Shown one piece after another: positions 55,883 to 64,000 of a stretch of DNA of 64,000 nucleotides. The stretch covers positions 930,001 to 994,000 of the forward strand of contig CBDAQM010000007.1 in assembly GCA_965199095.1 (NCBI GenBank), given 5' to 3'. The notes under the pieces are model-generated. The model saw only the letters and a list, made by a program, of their open reading frames with translations. It searched no databases and was not told the DNA's origin. Position 1 is the first letter of the stretch; the number at the start of each line of letters is the position of its first letter. The translations under genes were made by a program, and so were the position numbers. The DNA comes from LMUY01 sp965199095. GTDB taxonomy: Bacteria; Pseudomonadota; Alphaproteobacteria; Acetobacterales; Acetobacteraceae.

Positions 55883-56063
55883 ATCATTTGATACGCCTGC
55901 GGCGTCTTTTTCGCAACGTTTTCCAGGTGGTGGCGCGCGTCGTCGGAGGGGGCTGGGCCGATATCGCCGGCAAGGCCCGTCGAGCCGGCGGTCCGAGGCA
56001 GGGGCTTCCGCCGACGCGCCGGCCTCTGGCACAGTGGCGCGATTGCTGTGGGAGACTCGGGCC

Positions 56064-56786
56064 TTGAGCCAGAACGACGAACTTGCCCGGGTCAAGCTGC
56101 GGATCAAGGCGCTGACGGAGCGCACCGTCGCGCGCGGCTGCACCGAAGCCGAGGCGATGATGGCGGCCGAGATGGTGGGCCGCTTGCTCGAACGCTACGC
56201 GCTGAGCATGGAGGAGGTGGACGTCCGGCAGGAGCCGTGTGTCCAGACCGAGGTGCCGGTCGGCGGCAAGCGGCGACGCCCGATCGACGTCTGCGTGCCG
56301 GCCCTGGCGCGCTTCTGCGACTGCAAGGTCTGGCTCGCCCGCACGGAAGGCCAGGCCCACTATGTGTTCTTCGGCTTCGCCACCGACACGGCGCTGGCGG
56401 CCTACCTGTTCGCCGTCATCGCCCGTGCGATCGAGAACGGGCTGTCGGAGTTTCGCCGCGGCCCGGGCGCCTTGGCCGGAACGGCGCTGCGCCGGGCGTC
56501 GGTGAGCTTCCAGGGCGGCATGGCCGCGCGCGTGGCCGAGCGGCTGGACACCATGCATGCCGCACGGGAGGCGAGCGTGGCGGCGCAACGTCCGACCGGG
56601 ACGGCGCTGATCATCGTGCGCCACCAGGTGGTGGACGAGGCGTTCCGGGCGCGCAAGGTGCGGCTGCGGTCGCTACCCGGCTTGATGCTGCGGCGCAACG
56701 CCGCCTTCCGGGCCGGCCAGGAAGCGGGCGAACGGGTGAATTTGCGGCGCCCGGTCGAGGAGGGTGGCCGCGCGCTGCTGCGCTGA
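56064..56786 (+). CDS. DUF2786-domain protein
   Basis: A 240-residue protein. The N-terminus (KLRIKALTERTVARGCTEAE, AMMAAEMVGRLLERYALS) matches the short DUF2786 helix pair, and the rest is the associated DUF7168-like domain with HYVFFGFATDTALAAYLFAV and a basic C-terminal stretch. Such proteins are seen in phages, plasmids and islands; their function is unknown. TTG start with GGGA upstream; the longer frame from 55866 would run through the divergent gene's promoter. It is followed 2 bases later by a peptidase-like gene. Confidence 0.7.
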   Translation: MSQNDELARVKLRIKALTERTVARGCTEAEAMMAAEMVGRLLERYALSMEEVDVRQEPCVQTEVPVGGKRRRPIDVCVPALARFCDCKVWLARTEGQAHYVFFGFATDTALAAYLFAVIARAIENGLSEFRRGPGALAGTALRRASVSFQGGMAARVAERLDTMHAAREASVAAQRPTGTALIIVRHQVVDEAFRARKVRLRSLPGLMLRRNAAFRAGQEAGERVNLRRPVEEGGRALLR

Positions 56787-56788
56787 GG

Positions 56789-57223
56789 ATGGCGCGGGAC
56801 GGGCAGCGATCCCGCGTCTATGCCTGGGAGGACGGGGTGGTCGCGCCGCGTGATCCCAGCACGGTCGCATTCCCGGCGGCGCAGGGTATGGTCGATGCGA
56901 TCTGGGCGGAGACGGGGCTGCGCTACCCGCCCGGGGTGGAGGCGCTGCCGATGCAGGCGCGCCGCCGGGTTGCCGACGCCAACCGCCTGCGCATCCGCCT
57001 GCCTGCAGCCACGCCATCCTGGTGCCTGCTGCACGAACTGGCCCATGCGATGACCACCACGCAGGACGGATTGTCCGATGGGCATGGCCCCGTCTTCATG
57101 GGCCTCTATGTGCGGATGCTGGTGCGCTACCTCCGGCTTGATGAGGCCTGGCTGCTGGACAGTCTGCGCTCTGCCGGAATCCAGGTCCACCCTGACGCCC
57201 GGCCGGTGTTCAGCGACGCTTGA
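56789..57223 (+). CDS. Small zinc-metallopeptidase-like protein
   Basis: A 144-residue protein with WCLLHELAHAMTT containing HELAH (His82, Glu83, His86) and a downstream HGPVFMGLYVRML with a third possible ligand (His99). The layout is like that of small 'putative metallohydrolase' proteins (TIGR04338-like) and other mini-gluzincins. Its ATG comes directly after the DUF2786 stop, so the two are probably co-translated. Confidence 0.7.
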   Translation: MARDGQRSRVYAWEDGVVAPRDPSTVAFPAAQGMVDAIWAETGLRYPPGVEALPMQARRRVADANRLRIRLPAATPSWCLLHELAHAMTTTQDGLSDGHGPVFMGLYVRMLVRYLRLDEAWLLDSLRSAGIQVHPDARPVFSDA

Positions 57224-57264
57224 GGGTCAGCAGGCATCCCGTGACTTGAGACTTGTTGGTGGCG

Positions 57265-57297
57265 TGGTGAAATGCTCCAAGCAGCATTGCACCCTGC
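57265..57297 (+). repeat. Dispersed REP-like palindrome
   Basis: A 33-base copy related to those flanking the RAYT, with GGTGAAATGC and GCATTGCACC arms around TCCAAGCA. It lies between the convergent 3' ends of the peptidase and MaoC genes, as REPs typically do. Confidence 0.7.
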
Positions 57298-57302
57298 TGC
57301 AG

Positions 57303-57728
57303 TTAGCCAAAATACAGGATGTTGATCGTCGCGGTGACGGCCGGTCGTCCGTCTGCCACGTCGACGATGCTGCCCTCCATCCGGACCATCGTTCCAGACC
57401 GCCGTTGCTCGTGAGCCATGACGACCCACTGCATGAGCATGTCGCGATCGACCCGCACCGGGCGCCGGAACTGGACCTGATAGTCGACGCCCACCTGGCC
57501 CTTGCCATCCGCGTTTTCGTCGCCGAACCCGGCGCTGAGCATACCGGCCAGCAGGCCGCTGGTATAGGCGCCGCTGGCAATCAGCTCGCCGAAGCGGCTG
57601 GCGTCGGCAACGGCGTCGTCATGGTGCAGCGGGTTCAGGTCGCCCACCGCGAGCGCGCCCGCCCGGATGGCGGCGGCGTCCAGCCGCAGCTTGCGTTCGA
57701 TGCGGGCGCCGAGCGGGGGAGCGGCCAC
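57303..57728 (-). CDS. MaoC-like hydratase (small)
   Basis: A 141-residue hot-dog-fold protein. LAVGDLNPLHHDDAVADASR is the hydratase-2 motif with the catalytic Asp/His pair, followed by ASGAYTSGLLAGML. It starts at GTG four bases after the preceding MaoC gene. Enoyl-CoA hydratase-like activity is expected. Half-length MaoC proteins usually act as dimers or heterodimers, here probably with the next gene. Confidence 0.82.
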   Translation of the reverse strand: MAAPPLGARIERKLRLDAAAIRAGALAVGDLNPLHHDDAVADASRFGELIASGAYTSGLLAGMLSAGFGDENADGKGQVGVDYQVQFRRPVRVDRDMLMQWVVMAHEQRRSGTMVRMEGSIVDVADGRPAVTATINILYFG

Positions 57729-57732
57729 CGGG

Positions 57733-58182
57733 CTAGGCCTTGCCCTGCATCAGCGCCGACCGTCGGCAACTGGCGACGATCTCGCCGCGCTGGTTCAGCG
57801 TTTCATGCCGGAACTCGACGATACCCTGTCCCGGCCGCGACCGGCTGGCGCGCTTGCCGACCACGGTGGTGCGGACCCGGACCGTGTCGCCGTGGAAGAC
57901 GGGCTTGGGGAACCGCACCTCATCCATGCCGAGATTGGCGACGGTGGTGCCGTAGGTGGTGTCGTTCACGCTCATCCCGATCATCAGGCCCAGGGTGAAC
58001 AGGCTGTTGACGATGACCTGGCCGAACTCGGTCGTCGCTGCGTAGTCCGCATCCAGGTGCAACTTGGCGGGGTTCATCGTCATGGTGGAGAACAGCACGT
58101 TGTCGGCCTCGGTGACGGTGCGGGTCCACGGATGCTCAAACACCTGCCCGTCGCTGAATTCCTCGAAATACAGACCTGGCAT
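57733..58182 (-). CDS. MaoC-like dehydratase
   Basis: A 149-residue hot-dog-fold protein: EFSDGQVFEHPWTRTVTEAD and MNPAKLHLDADYAATTEFGQ resemble mesaconyl-CoA hydratase and R-specific enoyl hydratases. The first position of the usual Asn-x3-His segment is present (NPAKLHLD). Start chosen at ATG 58182, as CGGAGG lies eight bases upstream of it. Tandem with the other MaoC gene; no CoA ligase or transferase is adjacent. Confidence 0.82.
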   Translation of the reverse strand: MPGLYFEEFSDGQVFEHPWTRTVTEADNVLFSTMTMNPAKLHLDADYAATTEFGQVIVNSLFTLGLMIGMSVNDTTYGTTVANLGMDEVRFPKPVFHGDTVRVRTTVVGKRASRSRPGQGIVEFRHETLNQRGEIVASCRRSALMQGKA

Positions 58183-58354
58183 GACGGCCACCTCCGCTAC
58201 CTGCTTGTTGCGCCATCAATGGCTGTTCGGAGCGCTGGTGTAGAGCCATTCCGGCGTCCGCTCCAGCACGACCGCCAGGCTGGCCGATCGGGGCAAGTCT
58301 TCCGGTGCATCGCGCCGGGCGTGTAAAAGGGGCGCATCTTGGAGGCCCGCAGCC

Positions 58355-58600
58355 ATGACCGCCCCACCCGACCGCCTGTCGACCAACCCCGCCAGCCCGC
58401 ATTACGATGCCGACATCCTGGGCCGCGGGATCGGCATCCGCCTCAACGGCGTGGAGAAGACGACGGTGGAGGAGTATTGCGTCAGCGAGGGCTGGGTGCG
58501 CGTCGCCGTGGGCAAGACGGTCGACCGCAAGGGGAATCCGCTGACGACCAGGTTGAACGGCGTGGTTGAGGCGTATTTCCGGGACGAGCAGGCGGGCTGA
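58355..58600 (+). CDS. DUF3297 family protein
   Basis: An 81-residue protein matching the short DUF3297 family: HYDADILGRGIGIRLNGVEK and GWVRVAVGKTVDRKGNPLTT. Widespread in proteobacteria with no known function; a DNA/RNA-associated role has been suspected. ATG start after GGAGG. Single gene. Confidence 0.88.
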   Translation: MTAPPDRLSTNPASPHYDADILGRGIGIRLNGVEKTTVEEYCVSEGWVRVAVGKTVDRKGNPLTTRLNGVVEAYFRDEQAG

Positions 58601-58770
58601 CGGCGGTCATTGAGGTATCGGCCTCATGAAGTTCGCGATCGTTCGCCGATGAGGAGGACCATTATCGCCTAGAATCGATTGAGCGTCTTGCCTAACCTTT
58701 GTTTTGAGAGGCAGTTTGTCGGCGTGTCGACGGACTTATTTGCCGACGCCGCCTTAGGACGGTCAAACGC

Positions 58771-59658
58771 TCAGAGTTCCAGCACGCGCGTCGGCCTCAT
58801 CCTGCCGAGCGCCAAGTCCCACAGGGCCATGCCATTGCCGTGCAGGCGGCCCGCGCGGTCCACGTAGGGCTCCGGCCGCACTGCCTTGGCCGTGTTGGCC
58901 AGGACGTTGCGGCCGAGCGATACGATCGCCCGGCGCCAGGAGATGGTGCCCCGTCGCGCCAGGTAGATCGGGTTGCTGATCTGGGAATAGCCGAGCCGCT
59001 TGCCCGAACCGCGCCCGGACTTCACGCCCAAATGCACGCCCCGCGCCGCCTGCAACGCCACGATTCGGCCATGCACGCCAAGGCGCCGCGTGAAATCGAC
59101 ATCCTCCAGCCAGCCATAAAGCGGCAGGTCCACGTCAAACCGCAGCGCGTGCTGCCGCACAGGAGACAGCCGGATGGCCATGTTGCAGCCATAGCCGTTT
59201 TCCGCCGGGCGAAACCCGTCGGCGTCGCCTTGCTCGCGGGCCAGGATCTCCCGGCCTTGCGCGACCGTCAGGCCAGGTCCGTTGATGCCATCGGCCAGCA
59301 CCGCGCCGGTCGTGACGACGATGTCGGGATGGCGGAGGAATGCCTCGGCCGTGCGCGCCAGGTAATCCGGCATCGGCAGGAAATCATCGTCGAAGAAGAC
59401 CACCGCGTCGGACCCGTCCTGCGCCAGGCAATCAAGGATGGCGTTGCGCTGGTTGCACAGCCCGGCCGCCACGCAGAGCAGTTCCAGGCCGTCCGACACG
59501 GTGAGGCCAGCCACATCCGACGCATCGGTATGGCAGACGATGAGGCGGGTGGGTTGCTGGGTTTGCTTGCGCAGTTCCGCGATGACCTCCTTCAGGACGG
59601 CGGCGCGTCCCTTGGTCGCAATGCCCACAGCGATGCGGAACGGGGCGCCGCCGGCCAT
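58771..59658 (-). CDS. Family 2 glycosyltransferase
   Basis: A 295-residue GT-A glycosyltransferase. FRIAVGIATKGRAAVLKEVI and VVFFDDDFLPMPDYL carry the sugar-nucleotide/metal-binding Asp triplet (90-92). The C-terminal part, PLYGWLEDVDFTRRLG, is the acceptor-binding ED-like segment. No membrane helix; probably transfers a hexose or heptose to a surface glycan. Downstream of, and 1 base from, an SDR gene with which it likely forms an operon. Confidence 0.85.
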   Translation of the reverse strand: MAGGAPFRIAVGIATKGRAAVLKEVIAELRKQTQQPTRLIVCHTDASDVAGLTVSDGLELLCVAAGLCNQRNAILDCLAQDGSDAVVFFDDDFLPMPDYLARTAEAFLRHPDIVVTTGAVLADGINGPGLTVAQGREILAREQGDADGFRPAENGYGCNMAIRLSPVRQHALRFDVDLPLYGWLEDVDFTRRLGVHGRIVALQAARGVHLGVKSGRGSGKRLGYSQISNPIYLARRGTISWRRAIVSLGRNVLANTAKAVRPEPYVDRAGRLHGNGMALWDLALGRMRPTRVLEL

Positions 59659-59659
59659 G

Positions 59660-60412
59660 CTAGGACCGGCCGCCATCCACCGAGAGCACCTGGCCGGTGA
59701 TCCAGTTCGCCTGCTCGCTGGCGAAGAACAGCACGGCGTTGGCGATATCCTCCGCGGCGCCAAGCCGGCGTGTGTGCAGGGCGTCCACCATGCGGCGCTG
59801 GGCCTCCGGGCCATATCCCTCCCATTGCCGCCCGGTCGCCGGGTTGCTGAGGATCAGCCCTGGCGCCACGGAATTCACCGTGATGCCGTACTGCGCCAGG
59901 CCGACGGAGAGCTGTTTGGTCAACCCGATCAGCGCGTGTTTCGCGGCCGTGTAGGCGTGCAGGCCCGTCAGGCTGGGGCGGAGCCCGGCGCCGGAGGAGA
60001 TGGTGACGATCCGCCCCCAGCCAGCCCGCTGCATCACCGGCGCCGCCGCCTGCGACAGCCACAATGCGCCCTTCACGTTGGCGTCGAACACCACCTCCCA
60101 GCTCTCCTCCGTGATGGCGTCCAGCGTCAGGTCCGCCTGGCCGCAGACACCGCCGGCCGCCATGGCCAGCACGTCCAGCCGGCCTTCCTGACCCGCAATC
60201 GCATCCACCAAGGCCGCCGCGCAGGGCCGGTCCGACAGATCCTGCACGTGCCAGGGGACAGCCATCGCTTCGCCTGCGCGCTGCACTGCCGGGTCGATGT
60301 CGGCCAGGTGGACCCGGGCGCCGGCCGCCAGGAACGCCGCCGCAATGGCCCGCCCGATCCCCTGGGCCGCGCCGGTGACGAGAACGACGCGCGATTCGAA
60401 CCGGATTTCCAT
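59660..60412 (-). CDS. SDR family oxidoreductase
   Basis: A 250-residue classical SDR: VLVTGAAQGIGRAIAAAF, the NAG motif at MAAGGVCG, the Ser of SSGAGLRP, and YTAAKHALIGLTKQL with the catalytic Tyr/Lys, plus SVAPGLILSNP. Typical of NAD(P)-dependent sugar or alcohol dehydrogenases. Cotranscribed with the glycosyltransferase and divergent from hldE. Confidence 0.88.
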   Translation of the reverse strand: MEIRFESRVVLVTGAAQGIGRAIAAAFLAAGARVHLADIDPAVQRAGEAMAVPWHVQDLSDRPCAAALVDAIAGQEGRLDVLAMAAGGVCGQADLTLDAITEESWEVVFDANVKGALWLSQAAAPVMQRAGWGRIVTISSGAGLRPSLTGLHAYTAAKHALIGLTKQLSVGLAQYGITVNSVAPGLILSNPATGRQWEGYGPEAQRRMVDALHTRRLGAAEDIANAVLFFASEQANWITGQVLSVDGGRS

Positions 60413-60534
60413 GGCGGCCGTCCCCTCCCCAGACTATCCCGCCCCTGCCTGCCGCATCCGGCGCCCGTTGTCATCCGCAGATGGCGCTCAGCCGGGGATT
60501 GATCCGGCATCTGCATCAATCTCTATACTGCGCC
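60413..60534. promoter_or_regulatory. Divergent region, SDR/GT2 and HldE/epimerase operons
   Basis: A 122-base gap that should carry the promoters of both sugar operons. TCTCTATACT at 60519-60528 resembles a -10 element (TATACT) for the hldE direction. No operator-like repeat was seen. Confidence 0.35.
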
Positions 60535-61998
60535 ATGGACTTCACCGACGTGACCGTTCTCTGCATCGGCGACCTCATGGTCGACCGGTTCATGTATGGG
60601 AAGATCGAGCGGATCTCCCCCGAGGCGCCGATCCCCATCATCCACCTCACCCGCACGCAGGAGATGCTGGGAGGCGCCGGCAACGTGGGCCACAACATCG
60701 CGACCCTGGGCGGACGCGCCCTGCTGGTCGGCCTGGTCGGCAAGGACGCTTTGGCTGACACCATGCTCCGCCTGGCCGACGGCATCGCCGGGATCGTCCC
60801 GTGCTTCGTCGCGACAGACCGGCGGCCCACCATCTGCAAGACCCGGTTCGTCGCCTCCCAACAGCAAGTGGTGCGCGCCGACGAAGAAAGCCTGCTGCCG
60901 CTGCAAGCGGATGAGGAACGTGACCTCCTAGCGGTGATGGAGCAGGCGCTCCCGCAGGCGTCTGCCATCATCCTGTCGGATTACGGCAAAGGCGTGCTCA
61001 GCCCGGCGGTCATCGGGCACGTCATGGCGCATGCCCTGTCACGCGGCGTGCCGGTGTTCGTCGATCCGAAAACGGACGATTTCAGCCGGTATCGCCACGC
61101 CACCTGCATCACGCCGAACACGCAGGAACTGGCGGCGGCGAGCGGCCTGGCGGTGGATGGCGACGCCGCGGTGGAAGCGGCGGCGCGCAAGGTGATGGCG
61201 GATGCTGGGGCCGCCTCGATCCTGGCCACCCGGTCGGAGCGGGGCATGATGCTGGTCGAGGCTGGCGGCCCGACCCACTCCGTGCCGGCCCGGGCGCGGG
61301 AGGTGTTCGACGTATCGGGCGCTGGTGACACCGTGATCGCCGCGATGGCGCTGGCCCATGCCTCCGGACTGTCGCTGAGCCGAGCGATGCATATCGCCAA
61401 TGCGGCGGCCGGGGTGGTGGTGAGCAAGCTCGGCACCGCCACGGTCACCGTGGACGAGGTCCTGCAGGAGCTGGAGAGCAGTGAGGGCATGCTCGACGGT
61501 GAGCTTCTGGGACTCCGCTCCTTGACGGCGACGCTGGCCTTGGTCGCCCGCTGGAAAGGGCAAGGCTTGCGGGTCGGCTTCACGCTCGGGTGCTTCGACA
61601 TCATCCATCCCGGGCATGTCGCCCATCTGAAGGCGGCCCGGGCGGAGTGCGACCGGCTGATCGTGGGCCTTCATGGCGACGCCAGTGCGCAACGGCTGAA
61701 ACATCGGCCGCGGCTGGCCAATGACCTCCAGTCCCGCGCGCAGGTCACGGCGGCGATCGTCTACGTGGATTGTGTCGTCGGGTTCGATGAGGCAACGCCG
61801 ACTGAGATCATCCAGCGCCTTGCGCCAGCCGTGCTGGTGACGGGCGCCGATGACGACCCAGAGGCGGCGCTCTGGGCCGACATCGTCCGCCGCGCCGGCG
61901 GCCGTGTGGTGTTGCCAAGCCTGGCGCCGGGTCCATCCACCCCCGCGATGGTCAACCAGCAGGAGGAGGCGGTCCCGCGCGCGGAGCAGGCCCCATGA
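60535..61998 (+). CDS. hldE: Bifunctional heptose 7-phosphate kinase / heptose 1-phosphate adenylyltransferase (HldE/RfaE-like)
   Basis: A 487-residue two-domain enzyme. Residues 1-320 are a PfkB-type kinase: PIPIIHLTRTQEMLGGAGNV and VFDVSGAGDTVIAAMALAHA (GAGD catalytic). Residues 345-487 are the adenylyltransferase: LGCFDIIHPGHVAHLKAARA (HxGH). It makes the ADP-heptose precursor used in LPS cores and other glycans. ATG start at MDFTDVTV. It overlaps the epimerase downstream (ATGA). Confidence 0.9.
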   Translation: MDFTDVTVLCIGDLMVDRFMYGKIERISPEAPIPIIHLTRTQEMLGGAGNVGHNIATLGGRALLVGLVGKDALADTMLRLADGIAGIVPCFVATDRRPTICKTRFVASQQQVVRADEESLLPLQADEERDLLAVMEQALPQASAIILSDYGKGVLSPAVIGHVMAHALSRGVPVFVDPKTDDFSRYRHATCITPNTQELAAASGLAVDGDAAVEAAARKVMADAGAASILATRSERGMMLVEAGGPTHSVPARAREVFDVSGAGDTVIAAMALAHASGLSLSRAMHIANAAAGVVVSKLGTATVTVDEVLQELESSEGMLDGELLGLRSLTATLALVARWKGQGLRVGFTLGCFDIIHPGHVAHLKAARAECDRLIVGLHGDASAQRLKHRPRLANDLQSRAQVTAAIVYVDCVVGFDEATPTEIIQRLAPAVLVTGADDDPEAALWADIVRRAGGRVVLPSLAPGPSTPAMVNQQEEAVPRAEQAP

Positions 61999-63152
61999 GT
62001 GTCGGGCCCGGCGTGCACCGGGCGCAGGCCCGGTTTGCCGACTGGATGTTCCAGGATGCATTGCCCGTGTGGTCCGCTGTCGGATTTGACGGGCCAGGCC
62101 TCGGCTTCCACGAGCACCTTACTTTGGCAGGAATGCCAGCGGACGTGCCGTTCAAGCGCATCCGAGTGCAGGCGCGGCAAATCTATGTCTTCTCCCACGC
62201 GCATCTGCTGGGTTTTGCCGTCGGCATCGATGTGGCGGCGGATGCCCTGCGGTTCATCACCACGCACGGGTCGCGGGCGGATGGCGGCTGGGTTCGCACC
62301 CTCGGCCGCAAGGGCGGTGTGCTGGACCCGGCGGCCGACCTCTACGACATCGCCTTCGTCCTGTTGGCCCTGGCCTGGTTCGCCCGCGCCACGGGGGATC
62401 GCGGCGCATTGCAGCAGGCCCGGCGCACCGTGCAGTGGGTGCGGGACACCATGGCCGCACCCGGCGGCGGCTACCACAACGCCGTCCCGATGGAGCCTGG
62501 CCACCGCCAGCAGAACCCGCACATGCACCTGCTGGAGGCGGCGCTTGCGCTCTACGAAGCGAGCGGCGAGGACCTGTTCGCCGACTTGGCGCATGAATTG
62601 GTGCGGCTGTTTCGCAGCCACTTCCACCATGCGGACACCGGCACGCTGGGCGAGTTCTACGACGACCTGCTGCAGCCAGCCCCCGCCGACGCGGGGACCC
62701 ATGTCGAACCGGGCCATCACTACGAATGGGCATGGCTGCTGGACCGCTACGCCCGCCTGTTCGGTGGTGCGCTGGACACCGAAATCATGCAGCTGTATCA
62801 GTTTGCCGAGACCTACGGGCGCGATCCAAGCGGCTCCGCAGTGCTGGACGTGGTGAACCGTGATGGAACGGTGCGGCATGCATCGTCCCGGCTGTGGCCG
62901 CAGACGGAGGCGCTGAAGGCCCACGCCGCGATGGCCCGTCGCGATGTGGCGGTGGATCGACGGATCGAGGCCGGGCTGGCTACCCTGCTGGACAAACACC
63001 TGACCGCCTGCCCCCGGGGAATGTGGCGCGACCACTTCACAACGGTCGATGGTTGCGCGATGGGGGCGAAAATCCCGGCTAGCTCCCTCTACCACGTGAT
63101 GATGGCGTTCGCAGAACTGGAGAGTCTGCTGGCACCAGAGATCGGGCGCTAG
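61995..63152 (+). CDS. AGE-family sugar epimerase/isomerase
   Basis: A 385-residue (alpha/alpha)6 barrel protein of the N-acylglucosamine 2-epimerase / mannose isomerase family: VFSHAHLLGFAVGI, QNPHMHLLEAALALYEASG, GHHYEWAWLLDRYARL and the ending MGAKIPASSLYHVMMAFAEL. The His residues of the catalytic barrel are present. It could be a mannose-6-phosphate isomerase-like or aldose-ketose isomerase feeding the heptose pathway. Translationally coupled to hldE. Confidence 0.88.
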   Translation: MSVGPGVHRAQARFADWMFQDALPVWSAVGFDGPGLGFHEHLTLAGMPADVPFKRIRVQARQIYVFSHAHLLGFAVGIDVAADALRFITTHGSRADGGWVRTLGRKGGVLDPAADLYDIAFVLLALAWFARATGDRGALQQARRTVQWVRDTMAAPGGGYHNAVPMEPGHRQQNPHMHLLEAALALYEASGEDLFADLAHELVRLFRSHFHHADTGTLGEFYDDLLQPAPADAGTHVEPGHHYEWAWLLDRYARLFGGALDTEIMQLYQFAETYGRDPSGSAVLDVVNRDGTVRHASSRLWPQTEALKAHAAMARRDVAVDRRIEAGLATLLDKHLTACPRGMWRDHFTTVDGCAMGAKIPASSLYHVMMAFAELESLLAPEIGR

Positions 63153-63244
63153 GCATCGTCGGGCAGCGCCTTTGATCTGGCGGGTGGATTTGACCAGGCA
63201 GGGGGCTTTCCTTCGGGGTTCATGGTGATTATACCACCCCCAGC

Positions 63245-63320
<76 letters not shown>

Positions 63321-63326
63321 TCTTTT

Positions 63327-63346
63327 CAAAGACTTATGCGTCTTTG
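63327..63346 (+). terminator. Hairpin after tRNA-Lys
   Basis: CAAAGAC (63327-63333), loop TTATGC, GTCTTTG (63340-63346), followed by GATTTTGC. A possible terminator of the tRNA transcript. A second inverted pair, TTTTGCA/TGCAAAA, follows at 63349-63374. Confidence 0.5.
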
Positions 63347-63495
63347 GATTTTGCATAAAACGCCTTGTGCAAAATCGTTTGCAAAACCCTATCGGCCGCC
63401 CCAAGGCCGGTAGTCTAATGGCATCTTGCTGGTGTTGCCGTCGTCTTCTGACCGATCCCCTGTCGATATAGCTCGGCATCGGCCCGGTCTGCGCT

Positions 63496-63711
63496 ATGGT
63501 TCAGAAGAATCGGCAAGCCCGAGACGCGAACCACAGCCTGTTCGCTGAGCCGGCGGCCACCTTCGAATGGCGTCTCAGCAAACGAGACAGCGTCCTGTTC
63601 ATTGTCGACCAATGCGCTGGCGGCAGAAGCGTCACCAACGACATTGATCGGGTGCTAGCGACCATAGCCGCCACCGGCATCAACTTGGACACTAGTCGTG
63701 CGCGTCATTGA
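63496..63711 (+). CDS. Hypothetical protein next to tRNA-Lys
   Basis: A 71-residue ATG frame with SVLFIVDQCAGGRSVTNDID and RVLATIAATGINLDTSR. It is in lower-GC DNA between the tRNA and a transposase gene, and its codon use looks coding, but no family is recognised and an opposing frame of similar length exists. Confidence 0.4.
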   Translation: MVQKNRQARDANHSLFAEPAATFEWRLSKRDSVLFIVDQCAGGRSVTNDIDRVLATIAATGINLDTSRARH

Positions 63712-63766
63712 CAGCGAGTAGTTTCTTCGAATCGATGGCTGGGCAACATACTGCTGGAGTCGATTC

Positions 63767-64000
63767 ATGGCCGCCAAAGAAATTGCCGTAAAGAAATACG
63801 TCGTGAAGCTCGACGCCGGTGAGCGCGAGCGGCTGGACGCCATGATACGAAGCGGCAAGCATACTGCCCAGCGGCTCATGAAGGCGCGCATCCTTTTGAA
63901 GGCCGACGCTTCAGAACGCGGTGAAGGATGGAGCGACAGCCAAATCTCCAGCGCGCTCGATACCAGCCTGGCCACGATCGCGCGGACACGGCAGCAACTG
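63767..64000 (+). mobile_element. IS630-family transposase, N-terminal part (runs off the window)
   Basis: 78 codons from an ATG to the window end: VVKLDAGERERLDAMIRSGK, then AQRLMKARILLKADASERGE, and GWSDSQISSALDTSLATIAR. This is the N-terminal helix-turn-helix of IS630-type (DDE) transposases. The 5' end of the insertion sequence should be within the about 60 bases upstream; its terminal repeat could not be identified without the other end. Confidence 0.8.

Overview
The window is high-GC, gene-dense chromosomal DNA. It fits an alphaproteobacterium, most likely an Acetobacteraceae/Rhodospirillales-type organism; that is inferred from gene content, not from a marker-gene tree. Supporting genes are a ChvG/ChvI two-component pair, an alphaproteobacterial-type SspB, ThyX instead of ThyA, a class I fumarase, DUF3297 and DUF2891 proteins, and a TB-type NadE. 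No plasmid, phage or CRISPR functions are visible.

Layout. 1-10 kb: a DUF6502/DUF5666 lipoprotein pair, a HugZ-like protein, ChvI-ChvG, glutathione peroxidase, an AI-2E-type permease, an AlgF-like protein with an SGNH hydrolase and a tiny lipoprotein, and an MFS exporter. 10-12.1 kb: a chloramphenicol-phosphotransferase-like kinase, an HD hydrolase, and a REP-associated transposase (RAYT) between two exact inverted palindromic repeats. 12-26.7 kb: a catabolic block with a sarcosine-oxidase-like flavoprotein, a Rieske oxygenase, a dipeptide-type ABC transporter (binding protein, two permeases, one fused double ATPase), a two-subunit opine/hydroxyproline-dehydrogenase-like flavoenzyme, an amidase with an AtzG-like partner, an atypical asparaginase and a rearranged binding-protein pseudogene. 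26.9-28.8 kb: a divergent SDR/XRE-regulator pair of lower GC. 28.9-41.3 kb: DUF2339 membrane protein, ThyX, a luciferase-like enzyme, a sulfite-oxidase-like protein, carbonic anhydrase, a tightly overlapping three-gene operon (IsdG-like, ankyrin, DUF2891), SspB, fumarase and a DedA-rhodanese fusion.

41.2-45.6 kb, minus strand: one operon for an amino-acid-type ABC transporter, an isochorismatase-like hydrolase and an NtaA/DszA-type flavin monooxygenase; it looks like uptake plus breakdown of a small N- or S-containing compound. 45.9-55.1 kb: dienelactone hydrolase, LprI-like protein, SDR, M3 peptidase, OhrR-like regulator, a Crp/Fnr remnant, NadE and CinA. 55.1-58.6 kb: methyltransferase, a DUF2786 protein with a mini zinc peptidase, two MaoC dehydratases, DUF3297. 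58.8-63.2 kb: a divergent sugar/glycan cluster (GT2 and SDR one way, HldE and an AGE-type epimerase the other). 63.2 kb to the end: tRNA-Lys followed by lower-GC DNA and the start of an IS630-type transposase, which looks like the edge of an island.

Two dispersed repeat families run through intergenic DNA: REP-like palindromes (four copies, two flanking the RAYT) and a CCCTCTCCC/GGGAGAGGG hairpin family (at 16.3, 22.9, 35.8 and 48.4 kb). All functional calls are from reading motifs and family resemblance; no database search was run.
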